The translations under genes and the position numbers were made by a program. A stretch of DNA of 64,000 nt from an uncultured Verrucomicrobia subdivision 3 bacterium. Its GTDB lineage: Bacteria; Verrucomicrobiota; Verrucomicrobiia; Limisphaerales; UBA11358. The stretch spans positions 1-64,000 of the forward strand of contig CAIOIC010000063.1 of the NCBI GenBank assembly GCA_903858275.1. Reading direction: 5' to 3'. The notes under the pieces were generated by a model that searched no databases, was not told where the DNA came from, and saw only the letters and a program-made list of their open reading frames with translations. Positions within the stretch are counted from its first letter, which is position 1. Each line of letters opens with the position of its first letter. Of this stretch, positions 55,918 to 63,564 are shown in pieces.

Positions 55918-57726
55918 TTATTGACCGGGAGTTGGACGGCGCTTCTCGGGTTGCCCGTCAGCACCCGAACCATCGGGACGATTTCGTGACGAGCCAGTGT
56001 CAGGGTTCCGGTCATCGCCGCTGCCGGAACGCGTGTAAACCACGCTCAGTCCCGCAGTGGCAAGGATCTTGTCTTTCATGGCGGCGAGCAAAACTTCACG
56101 GTTCACTTCAGCGGGCGAAACCGTGATTTGGGGCGGCGCTGACAGGGCATAAACCGTGTAGATATAGGTCTTGGCTCCCGGTCCTTTGGAATGAGGTGGC
56201 GCGTATTCCCGGCGGCGGTTGACGCTGTTGTTTCCCAACGTCCCCACGCCTTTCACGTTCTTGGGAAGACTTTGGACGGTGGCCGGTAGGTCGTAGAGGA
56301 TCCAATACCACTTGGTCTGGTCGGGGGCTTCGTGGTGCATGATGATGGCGTAGCTCTTGGTCTCCGTCGGCGCGCCCGTCCATTTGAGCGGGAGGGTGGC
56401 GCTCGTGCCATCGCCGGTAAATTCGATTGGCAGCGCCCCGCCATCCTTTACCTCGGAACTGCTCAGAACAAACGATGTGGACTTTTTCTGCACGATTCCA
56501 CCAGCGTCATTGCGAGTTGAAGATTGTGCACGCTCACCGCCTGGCCCCCCGCGCCGGTCGATCTCAGGTTTGGGTCGGCGACTTCCTCCGGAGGCGCCTC
56601 CCGCCCCGCTATCGCGACCGGGGATATGTTGGACCGGGGTCGGTTTGATGACAGGCCTGCTCTCGGTATTGACCGGCAGCACGACCCGGAAGCCGAGATG
56701 GTAGTAGGGATGATCCGGATCCTGCGGGCCGCGGTAATAGGACGGGTTGCGGTTCGACACACGGCCGTGACCGTTCTCTCCGTTATACCAGTTGCCGCCA
56801 CGCATGCCGCGATATGGCTTGCCGTCCTGCACCAGACTGCCGCTCGCCGGACCGGGCGGATTCTCGGCAGGGCTGTAGGCATAGTAATCGCGCCCATACC
56901 AGTCGTTGATGAACTGCCAGACGTTGCCGCTCATGTCATAGAAGCCGTAGCCATTCGCGCCATTCGAGGTTTGGAAAGTTTCCTGGGTGCCGGGCCAGCC
57001 GAAGTCGGACTTTTTGTGCAACTGTCCATTGAAGAATCCAACGGGCGTCGTCCACGGTATCGGGCCGGCGCGAAAGGGATTCTTTGATTCCGGCCAGTTG
57101 GCCTTGGTGGGATCCGCTTCATTGGCCCACGGGAAATTCCAATAAGGGCTCAGCTGTCCACCGCGGGCGGCATATTCCCATTCAGCTTCGGTTGGCAAAC
57201 GGAATCCGCTCTTATTGAAATCGCACTCCCAAGTCGTCGTGTTGTAGCAAAGCGGTTTGCCCCGCTGCGCACTGAGCCAGTTGCAGTAAGCCGCCGCGCC
57301 CGGCCAGCGGATGCAGATCATGGGATGCTGCTCTTTCTTGTCCAGCACCGAAAATGCCTTGCCACCCCAACCAATCCGACTGTAAGGCGACATCGTGCGC
57401 GTCTCGCACAGCAACTCCTTCCCGCCGACAAGATACACGCCGCCGTCGCGAACTTCGATTTGCTTCGCCGTGAGCGCGGAATTCAAGAACTCGCAATACT
57501 CCTTCGTGGTCACGGTATAGATGCCCATGTAGAACGCATCCAGTCGCACCGTATGGATGGGGGTTTCGTCGCCGCCATGCTTGGGATCCACAAACCCGTG
57601 GTGGTCGCCCATCTCGAACTTGCCCGAAGGAATCAGTGTTAATTCGGGAATGGATTGTTGTGCTTGGAGTAACGTTGTAAAACGGGTTGCGGCCAGCAAT
57701 GCAATAATCCATTTCATGGTTTTCAT
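55918..57726 (-). CDS. Secreted FGE-fold-PEBP fusion protein
   Basis: The product is about 602 aa. The ATG at 57726 starts a signal peptide (MKTMKWIIALLAATRFTTLLQAQ); TTG at 57744 is a less likely start. Residues about 30-350 form an FGE/SUMF1-type domain (LIPSGKFEMGDHHGF, GFRLPTEAEWEYAARG, GFYDMSGNVWQFINDWY, RGMRGGNWYNG). The paired catalytic cysteines of true FGE are absent, because the segment after RGGNWYNG has none. A Pro/Gly/Ser/Arg linker (about 360-415) joins a PEBP/YbhB domain (about 420-555) with GGALPIEFTGDG, SLPKNVKGVG and YAPPHSKGPG. The tail is charged and probably disordered. It heads the box B operon and faces the two-component system. Confidence 0.83.
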   Translation of the reverse strand: MKTMKWIIALLAATRFTTLLQAQQSIPELTLIPSGKFEMGDHHGFVDPKHGGDETPIHTVRLDAFYMGIYTVTTKEYCEFLNSALTAKQIEVRDGGVYLVGGKELLCETRTMSPYSRIGWGGKAFSVLDKKEQHPMICIRWPGAAAYCNWLSAQRGKPLCYNTTTWECDFNKSGFRLPTEAEWEYAARGGQLSPYWNFPWANEADPTKANWPESKNPFRAGPIPWTTPVGFFNGQLHKKSDFGWPGTQETFQTSNGANGYGFYDMSGNVWQFINDWYGRDYYAYSPAENPPGPASGSLVQDGKPYRGMRGGNWYNGENGHGRVSNRNPSYYRGPQDPDHPYYHLGFRVVLPVNTESRPVIKPTPVQHIPGRDSGAGGASGGSRRPKPEIDRRGGPGGERAQSSTRNDAGGIVQKKSTSFVLSSSEVKDGGALPIEFTGDGTSATLPLKWTGAPTETKSYAIIMHHEAPDQTKWYWILYDLPATVQSLPKNVKGVGTLGNNSVNRRREYAPPHSKGPGAKTYIYTVYALSAPPQITVSPAEVNREVLLAAMKDKILATAGLSVVYTRSGSGDDRNPDTGSSRNRPDGSGADGQPEKRRPTPGQ

Positions 57727-57749
57727 AATGCAACTATGACGCAATAAAC

Positions 57750-57766
57750 CTTAAGTTCGGATGAAG
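57750..57766 (-). promoter_or_regulatory. Predicted response-regulator box B (FGE-PEBP operon)
   Basis: On the minus strand this is CTTCAT-CCGAA-CTTAAG. The second hexamer ends 23 nt before the ATG at 57726. A -10-like CATAGT lies 11 nt after the box and 6 nt before the ATG. It is divergent from box A, 36 nt away. Confidence 0.78.
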
Positions 57767-57801
57767 AATAAAAGTTTTTTCCACGCGGTTTGATAGTCGG
57801 T

Positions 57802-57818
57802 CTTCATTCTGGCTTAAG
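57802..57818 (+). promoter_or_regulatory. Predicted response-regulator box A (two-component operon)
   Basis: The plus-strand sequence CTTCAT-TCTGG-CTTAAG is the same direct repeat as boxes B, C and D, again followed by GTTnATT. It lies 55 nt before the response regulator ATG at 57874. This is consistent with autoregulation of the two-component operon. Confidence 0.75.
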
Positions 57819-57873
57819 GTTGATTCTGCGAGAGTGACGCCGGCGAAAAATAGTGATAAAAGAACACAGCATC

Positions 57874-58524
57874 ATGAGAATCCTGATTGTTGAAGACGAG
57901 CCGGACTTGCTCACAAGTCTCGCTCAGGCTTTGCGGGAGGAAGGCTATGCCGTGGACACCGCCAATAACGGCAACGACGGCTTGTTCAACGCCGAAGGCA
58001 CGGATTATGACGCCATCGTGCTTGATGTCATGTTGCCGGGCATGGACGGCTGGGAAATCCTCCGGCGACTTCGCAAAACAAAAAAAACTCCCGTGCTCAT
58101 GCTCACCGCGCGCGATCAGACGCGCGATCGCGTGAAAGGGCTGGATTCCGGCGCGGATGATTACGTGGTAAAGCCGTTTGATTTGGAAGAGGTTTTCGCC
58201 CGGCTTCGCGCCATCATCCGCCGCAGCGCGAACCAGACAACCAACCTGATAGAAATCGGCGAGGTGACGATTAATACCGCCGCCCGTAATGTTTTGCTCA
58301 AAGGCAAGCCGGTCGAACTCACGGCCCGCGAATATTCGTTGGTGGAATTTCTCGCCGTCCACCGCGGCGAAGTCGTCACGCGCACGCAGCTTTACGAGCA
58401 TCTGTTCGATGAGAATGAAAGCTCGATGTCCAATCTGCTGGATGTTCACGTCTCCAACGTCCGCAAAAAACTGGGCGCTGATTTCATCGCCACGCGCCGC
58501 GGTCACGGTTATTGCATCGCGTGA
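57874..58524 (+). CDS. OmpR-family response regulator
   Basis: The product is 216 aa from the ATG at 57874; a GTG at 57853 would add seven residues that do not belong to the receiver fold. The receiver (1-115) has the acidic pair in VEDEPD, phosphoacceptor D51 in IVLDVMLPG, T77 and K100 in VVKPFD. The winged-helix DNA-binding domain (about 125-216) has VELTAREYSLVEFLAVH, SNLLDVHVSNVRKKLG and the wing RGHGYCIA. The sequence belongs to the QseB/PmrA/CusR group, whose members bind tandem half sites with 11-bp period. The four CTTMAT-N5-CTTAAG boxes in this window fit that binding mode. It is followed directly by its sensor kinase. Confidence 0.93.
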   Translation: MRILIVEDEPDLLTSLAQALREEGYAVDTANNGNDGLFNAEGTDYDAIVLDVMLPGMDGWEILRRLRKTKKTPVLMLTARDQTRDRVKGLDSGADDYVVKPFDLEEVFARLRAIIRRSANQTTNLIEIGEVTINTAARNVLLKGKPVELTAREYSLVEFLAVHRGEVVTRTQLYEHLFDENESSMSNLLDVHVSNVRKKLGADFIATRRGHGYCIA

Positions 58525-58525
58525 C

Positions 58526-60037
58526 ATGAAAATCTTCAAGTCCATCAAGTGGCGGTTGCAAATCTGGTACGGGCTCATCCTGGTGGCCGTTTTGATTGGT
58601 TTTGGCCTGACCTCCTTCCAACTGGAGCGCAACCGGCAATTCCGCCGGATTGACGAAGAATTACAGCGGCGTTTTTCAGCGATTACGATGGCGGTTCGGC
58701 CGCCGCCCAATCGCGGTCCCAATGCGAACCGCCAGTCGCCTGACCGGCCGTTGCGAATTCAGCGCCCGGAAGACTCGCCAACTCTAAATGGCGGGTGGCT
58801 TCAGTCCGAACTCCATCTGCCTCCGCAAGTGCTGGCGCTGTTCGATTCCGGCGATCGGAATAAATTCTTTTACAGCATCGAATTTCGGGACGGCCGGGAC
58901 CCTGTGCGATCGACCAATGCGCCGATTCAATTGATGGAGATCAGAGATTTTCCACCCGGCGCTCCGCCCGCTGAAGCTGGCCGTCCCCCGGATGTGCGTC
59001 CGAAGCTACTGCAGCCGGCGACCCCTCAAACCAGCGGAATGATTCGTGAAATCGTCCAAAAAATGCCGCAAGGCATGGATACGGTGGTGCGCGTCGGATG
59101 CTCGATCGCTACGGAATTGAAAGAACTTCAAATCACCGCCCTGAAACTGGCCGGCGTTGGCGGCGTGGTTTTAATCTTTGGCCTCGCGGGCGGTTGGTGG
59201 CTGGTGGGGCGTGCGCTCAAGCCGGTCACCATCATCAGCACCACAGCCGCAAAAATATCTGCCGGCGATCTATCTCAGCGTATTGATATGGCCGAAGCCG
59301 AAAGCGAACTGGGTCAGCTTGCCGCCGTTTTGAACTCCACCTTCGCGCGCTTGGAATCAGCTTTTGCGCAGCAGCGGCAATTTGCCTCCGACGCCGCGCA
59401 CGAGTTGCGGACGCCCGTGTCTGTCATTCTCACCCAGACGCAGGCCGCGCTCGCCCGCGAGCGGGATGCGGCCAGTTACCTGCAAACCGTTGAAGCCTGC
59501 CAGCGTGCCGCCCAGCGGATGCGGAAACTCATTGAAACCTTGTTGGAACTCGCGCGGTTCGACGCCGGGCAGGAAGTTTTGAAGCGATTGACGTTCGATT
59601 TTTCCCAAACCATCGCCGGCTGTGCCGATTGGGTGCGGCCGCTGGCGGAAGATCGCGGGGTGAAAATCATTTCCGAATTGTCGCCGCTGGAAATCACCGG
59701 GGACCCCGAGCGGCTGGAGCAAGTGGTGGCCAATCTGCTGACGAATGCCATCCAATACAATCAGCCCGCCGGTGAAGTGAGGCTGAAGTTGGAAGCCGAC
59801 AACGGACTGGCGGTTTTGACGATTGCCGACACCGGGCAGGGGATTGCGCCGGACGATTTGCCGCGGGTATTCGAAAGATTTTATCGCGGTGACAAATCCC
59901 GCACCGGCGGCGGCAGTGCCGGCTTGGGGCTTTCGATTTGCAAATCCATCATCGAAGCACACGGCGGAACGATTGAGGTGATGAGCGGGCAAAATATCGG
60001 AACCACTTTCACTGTCAGGCTGCCTAAACAATCCTAG
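58526..60037 (+). CDS. Two-component sensor histidine kinase
   Basis: The product is 503 aa. The start at 58526 (MKIFKSIKWRLQIWYG) is 1 nt after the response-regulator stop; the longer open frame from 58289 overlaps the regulator in another frame and is not real. Helices lie at about residues 13-31 and 205-229. The sensor part between them is Pro/Arg-rich and has no Met/His-rich copper-binding cluster of the CusS type. A HAMP domain (about 230-282), the H-box FASDAAHELRTPVS with H292, the N-box NLLTNAIQYN, and G-boxes ADTGQGI and GGGSAGLGLSI follow. The kinase should phosphorylate the adjacent regulator. Its stop overlaps that of the convergent hemW by two bases in CTAG. Confidence 0.93.
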   Translation: MKIFKSIKWRLQIWYGLILVAVLIGFGLTSFQLERNRQFRRIDEELQRRFSAITMAVRPPPNRGPNANRQSPDRPLRIQRPEDSPTLNGGWLQSELHLPPQVLALFDSGDRNKFFYSIEFRDGRDPVRSTNAPIQLMEIRDFPPGAPPAEAGRPPDVRPKLLQPATPQTSGMIREIVQKMPQGMDTVVRVGCSIATELKELQITALKLAGVGGVVLIFGLAGGWWLVGRALKPVTIISTTAAKISAGDLSQRIDMAEAESELGQLAAVLNSTFARLESAFAQQRQFASDAAHELRTPVSVILTQTQAALARERDAASYLQTVEACQRAAQRMRKLIETLLELARFDAGQEVLKRLTFDFSQTIAGCADWVRPLAEDRGVKIISELSPLEITGDPERLEQVVANLLTNAIQYNQPAGEVRLKLEADNGLAVLTIADTGQGIAPDDLPRVFERFYRGDKSRTGGGSAGLGLSICKSIIEAHGGTIEVMSGQNIGTTFTVRLPKQS

Positions 60038-61254
60038 CGCAAAAATAATTCCGCCGCCGCATCGGCAAACCGCAGGCCGGCCCGGGTAAGCCGAAAACCG
60101 CCGTCCTCTGATTTTCCCCAGCCGCGTTCTTCCAGCTGCTTCATTTCCGCGTTCCATTCCTGACGGAGATCAAAGCTGGTTACGTGCTGGAAATGGGTGA
60201 ATGACCACCCGGCATTCATGCGCAAGCCGAACGCGGCAATCTCGCCTGCCCGGCGCAGCGGGGGCAGTTCTTCGCTGGATTCAATGGCCCGCTTGCCTTT
60301 TTCCAACTGCTCGCAATAAAGCGGCGTGTTCGCCCAGTTCTTCGTCCGCACGCCGCGCACATATCCCGTCGCGCTGGGGCCGAGTCCGTGATAGGAACCG
60401 CCTTGCCAATAGTTCACGTTGTGCCGGCAGGCGCGGCTGGGAATTATTACGGGCTTCCCCTTGTCCCGGCTTTCTCCCCCGGTGGGGGAGAAGGTGCCCG
60501 CAGGGCGGTTGCGGGGGATATTGCGCGCAAAATTGGCGATTTCATATTGATAAAACCCAGCGCCGGTGGCGCAGAAAATTAATTTCTCATACATCGCGCA
60601 GGCGAGCTCCTCATCCACGGAAAATTCGCCCGCCTTGAGCTGGTCAAACAGCGGCGTGTCGTCTTCATAAATCACTTCGTAGCTCGACAGGTGTTCGCTC
60701 TGCATCGCCATGGCTTCATTTAGGGTTGCGCGCCAGATCTCCATCGTCTGCGTCGGGATGGCGAACATGAGGTCCAGGTTCACGTTGTCAAAACCGGCTT
60801 TTCGCAGGGTGTCGTATGATTTAAAAACCATTTCCCGCGAGTGGATGCGCCCGAGGCGGTCGAGCAGTTTTTCGTCGAGCGATTGCACGCCCATCGAGAT
60901 GCGGTTGACGCCGAAGTCGCGCAGCAGTTTGGATTTGTCGGCGGAGACGGTGGCCGGATTGCTTTCGATGGTGAATTCCTCCGCGCCCAGCAGGTTCAGT
61001 CTTTCCATCGCCCGCAGAATGGTTTCCCATTGGCGCAAATTCAGCAGCGATGGCGTCCCGCCGCCGAAGAAAATAGTTTTTGGCTTGAGGTCGGGCGCGA
61101 CCATTTCCAGTTCGCGGACCAGGGCGGCAACATAGCGGTTGATGAGTTCGCCGGAGGAAGCTTCAGAATAAAACGCGCAGTATTCGCATTTCTGCGCGCA
61201 AAACGGGACATGGACATAAAGGCTGCCGACGGGAGCCGAAAAAGAATCCAGCAT
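60034..61254 (-). CDS. hemW: Radical SAM heme chaperone HemW with an in-frame insertion
   Basis: The product is 406 aa. The radical SAM cluster is CAQKCEYCAFYS (C19, C23, C26), followed by FFGGGTPSLL and GVQSLDEKLL. HemW delivers heme to acceptors; older annotations call it oxygen-independent coproporphyrinogen oxidase. After YQYEIANFAR the normal continuation to CRHNVNYW is split by about 27-30 extra residues (NIPRNRPAGTFSPTGGESRD and the following bases), encoded by a GC-rich palindromic sequence around 60440-60535. The reading frame stays open. Functional effects are unknown; the site is a surface loop in relatives. Confidence 0.9.
   Translation of the reverse strand: MLDSFSAPVGSLYVHVPFCAQKCEYCAFYSEASSGELINRYVAALVRELEMVAPDLKPKTIFFGGGTPSLLNLRQWETILRAMERLNLLGAEEFTIESNPATVSADKSKLLRDFGVNRISMGVQSLDEKLLDRLGRIHSREMVFKSYDTLRKAGFDNVNLDLMFAIPTQTMEIWRATLNEAMAMQSEHLSSYEVIYEDDTPLFDQLKAGEFSVDEELACAMYEKLIFCATGAGFYQYEIANFARNIPRNRPAGTFSPTGGESRDKGKPVIIPSRACRHNVNYWQGGSYHGLGPSATGYVRGVRTKNWANTPLYCEQLEKGKRAIESSEELPPLRRAGEIAAFGLRMNAGWSFTHFQHVTSFDLRQEWNAEMKQLEERGWGKSEDGGFRLTRAGLRFADAAAELFLR
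60440..60535. repeat. Palindromic element inserted in frame within hemW
   Basis: The core is an inverted repeat of 11-base arms (ctttctccccc and gggggagaagg) around ggt, at about 60470-60494, flanked by further GC-rich bases. In other HemW proteins, the residues before and after it are adjacent. It resembles a REP-type hairpin captured inside a coding sequence. Confidence 0.7.
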
Positions 61255-61304
61255 GGCTTCAGCTTAACGGAGCCACGGGTGGATGCGAACGAAATTCGCC
61301 GCGG

Positions 61305-61514
61305 TCAGGCGGGATTGAGGCGCTGAACGTTCTGGGCTTTCAACCCTTTGTCGCTGGGCGTGATCTCAAAGGTGACTGCGTCTCCCTCATTCAAGGTTTT
61401 ATAACCTTCGCCCAGGATGGAGGTGTGATGAACAAAGACATCCTGCCCGGATTCCTCGGCGATAAAGCCGAAGCCTTTTTTATTATCGAACCACTTCACT
61501 TTGCCACTGGCCAT
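61305..61514 (-). CDS. CspA-family cold shock protein
   Basis: The product is 69 aa, the usual size. It has GKVKWFDNKKGFGFI (RNP1) and DVFVHHTSI (RNP2) and ends in AQNVQRLNPA. It binds single-stranded nucleic acid in the cytoplasm and may act as an RNA chaperone. A good ribosome site (AGGAG) lies about 7 nt before the ATG. hemW follows 50 nt downstream on the same strand. Confidence 0.95.
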   Translation of the reverse strand: MASGKVKWFDNKKGFGFIAEESGQDVFVHHTSILGEGYKTLNEGDAVTFEITPSDKGLKAQNVQRLNPA

Positions 61515-61663
61515 AACGACTCCTGATTTGCGAGGCGAGCCAAAAGCAAAAAAGACACGGCCAATGTTAGTCGTGCCGGTAATTCACTTTTTCAAAATGC
61601 TCATGCCTCAATTCGAATCAACACTAAATAGATTTAATAATTTGGTCAAGTTGAACTTGTGGA

Positions 61664-62035
61664 TCAATCCAATCGCAGCGCCTGCTCCAAAAGCGGCTCC
61701 AGATGCCCGCTCAAAGCGGTTTCTCCGACCACCAGGTTGGCCCCGGCTTTTTGTGCGAGCGCCAGGAGTCCCGCTTTCTTATCTGGCGCAAAAGCGATGA
61801 TGGGCAGGTGCTTGGTGTGGTCGTCGGCCTTGATCTTTTCAATGGCCCCGCAAATTTCACCGGGGGCGTCGAGATCCACGAACAGCACGAGCGGCGATTC
61901 CCGTCGCGCAGTCACGGCCAGCAGGGCGGGGTTGCTGATGGTAAGAACCCGATAATGCAAGTCCTGCAGCCGGTTCACCAGCTGGCTGCCGGGCATGAGC
62001 CGTTCATAGAAAACAATCGCCAGCGGTTGCAGCAT
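61664..62035 (-). CDS. Small receiver-like (pseudo-receiver) protein
   Basis: The product is about 123 aa from the ATG complementary to 62033-62035. Its alternating pattern resembles a CheY-like fold: AIVFYERLMPGSQLV, LVLFVDLDAPGE at the D-box position, LPIIAFAPDKKAG and AGANLVVGET. The N-terminal acidic pair and the invariant Lys are not convincing, so it may be a non-phosphorylated receiver. It begins 8 nt after gltD, so it probably shares the glutamate synthase message. Family assignment is by pattern only. Confidence 0.55.
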   Translation of the reverse strand: MLQPLAIVFYERLMPGSQLVNRLQDLHYRVLTISNPALLAVTARRESPLVLFVDLDAPGEICGAIEKIKADDHTKHLPIIAFAPDKKAGLLALAQKAGANLVVGETALSGHLEPLLEQALRLD

Positions 62036-62043
62036 AACCCCGC

Positions 62044-63528
62044 TTACGGCAGATCGGTCTTGCCCATCAGGAAACGGTCGCATTCGCGCGCCGCTCCGCG
62101 GCCTTCGTTGAAGGCCCAGACGACGAGGCTCTGGCCGCGACGGCAGTCGCCGCAGACAAACACGCCTTTCACGTTGGTGGTGTATTTCTCGAACTCGGCC
62201 TTCGCGTTGGAGCGGGCATCGCGTTCAAGATTGAGCGCTTCGAGCAAGGGTTGTTCAGGCCCGAGAAAGCCCATGGCCAGCAGCACCAGTTCGGCGGGGA
62301 TTGCTTTTTCGCTGCCGGGAACATTCTTCGGCGCGAACTGGCCTTTGTCGTTCTTGGTCCACTCCACTTTCACCGTGTGGACAGCTTTGACATTGCCGTT
62401 GGCATCCCCTTCAAACTTCGTGGCGGTGGTGAGATAAATGCGCGGGTCGGCGCCAAACTTTGCCGCGGCTTCTTCCTGGCCGTAGTCCACCTTGAGCGTC
62501 TTGGGCCATTCCGGCCACGGATTATCTTTGGCACGTTCCAGTGGCGGCTGGGGCAGAATTTCCACCTGCACGACGCTCTTGCAGCCGTGGCGAAGGGATG
62601 TGCCTACGCAGTCGGTGCCGGTGTCGCCACCGCCGATGACCACTACGTTTTTGCCGTCGGCCGTGATTTGCGTGCCGGGCTTGATGTCATCGAGCAGATT
62701 CTTGGTGTTGGCGGTGAGAAATTCCATCGCGAGATGAATCCCTTTGAGTTGGCGTCCTTCAATCGGCAAATCGCGGCCCTGGGTGGCGCCGGTGGCGATG
62801 ATGACGGCGTCGAATTCTTTCTGCAACTTCTCGACCGGATAATTTTTTCCGATCTCGGTGTTGCAGATAAATTTCACGCCTTCTTTTTCTAGCAGATCAA
62901 GGCGGCGCTGGACGACTTCCTTCTTGTCGAGCTTCATGTTGGGGATGCCATACATGAGCAAACCACCGGGGCGATCCGCGCGTTCATAAACGGTGACCGT
63001 GTGGCCGGCTTTATTTAATTGCGCAGCCGCCGAAAGTCCGGCGGGACCGGAGCCGACGACGGCAACTTTCTTGCCGGTGCGCTTCGCCGGCGGTTCGGGA
63101 ACCACCCAGCCCTGCGCCCAGCCGTGGTCAATGATGCTGACTTCGTTGTTCTTGATCGTGACCGGCGGATCATTGATGCCGAGCACGCAGGAACCTTCGC
63201 ACGGGGCGGGACAGACGCGGCCGGTGAATTCCGGGAAGTTGTTGGTCTTGTGCAGGCGATCCAGCGCTTCGCGCCAGAGCCCGCGAAATACGAGGTCGTT
63301 CCATTCGGGAATAAGGTTGTGGATCGGGCAGCCGCTGGCCATGCCGCTGACGAGCTGGCCCGTGTGGCAGAACGGAATGCCGCAATCCATGCAGCGCGCG
63401 CCTTGCTTCTTAAGCTCGGCGTCGGGCAGGTGTAGGTGAATCTCTTTCCAGTCGGCGAGCCGCTCAAGGGCAGGGCGATCCTGCGGCAGTTGGCGCTGGA
63501 ACTCTAAAAATCCGGTTGGTTTTCCCAT
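62044..63528 (-). CDS. gltD: Glutamate synthase small subunit
   Basis: The product is 494 aa. The N-terminal iron-sulfur part has the cysteines of [14 protein letters not shown] and [15 protein letters not shown]. Two nucleotide-binding loops follow: [14 protein letters not shown] for FAD and [13 protein letters not shown] for NAD(P)H. It passes electrons from NAD(P)H to the large subunit, which makes two glutamates from glutamine and 2-oxoglutarate. The large subunit gene ends 36 nt upstream on the same strand, the usual gltBD order. Confidence 0.95.
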   Translation of the reverse strand: MGKPTGFLEFQRQLPQDRPALERLADWKEIHLHLPDAELKKQGARCMDCGIPFCHTGQLVSGMASGCPIHNLIPEWNDLVFRGLWREALDRLHKTNNFPEFTGRVCPAPCEGSCVLGINDPPVTIKNNEVSIIDHGWAQGWVVPEPPAKRTGKKVAVVGSGPAGLSAAAQLNKAGHTVTVYERADRPGGLLMYGIPNMKLDKKEVVQRRLDLLEKEGVKFICNTEIGKNYPVEKLQKEFDAVIIATGATQGRDLPIEGRQLKGIHLAMEFLTANTKNLLDDIKPGTQITADGKNVVVIGGGDTGTDCVGTSLRHGCKSVVQVEILPQPPLERAKDNPWPEWPKTLKVDYGQEEAAAKFGADPRIYLTTATKFEGDANGNVKAVHTVKVEWTKNDKGQFAPKNVPGSEKAIPAELVLLAMGFLGPEQPLLEALNLERDARSNAKAEFEKYTTNVKGVFVCGDCRRGQSLVVWAFNEGRGAARECDRFLMGKTDLP

Positions 63529-63564
63529 CTTCGGTTTGTTTTATGGATTAAAGTTTCGGGTTGA

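Noticed and set aside
41212..57726. A standard sulfatase plus FGE maturation operon.
   Set aside because: The FGE-fold domains lack the catalytic cysteines and the sulfatase-like protein lacks the usual Asp ligands, so the label would be misleading.
58289..58525. N-terminal extension of the histidine kinase starting upstream at 58289.
   Set aside because: It would overlap the response regulator in another frame and gives no helix or signal; the ATG at 58526 fits the membrane helix and the tight gene spacing.
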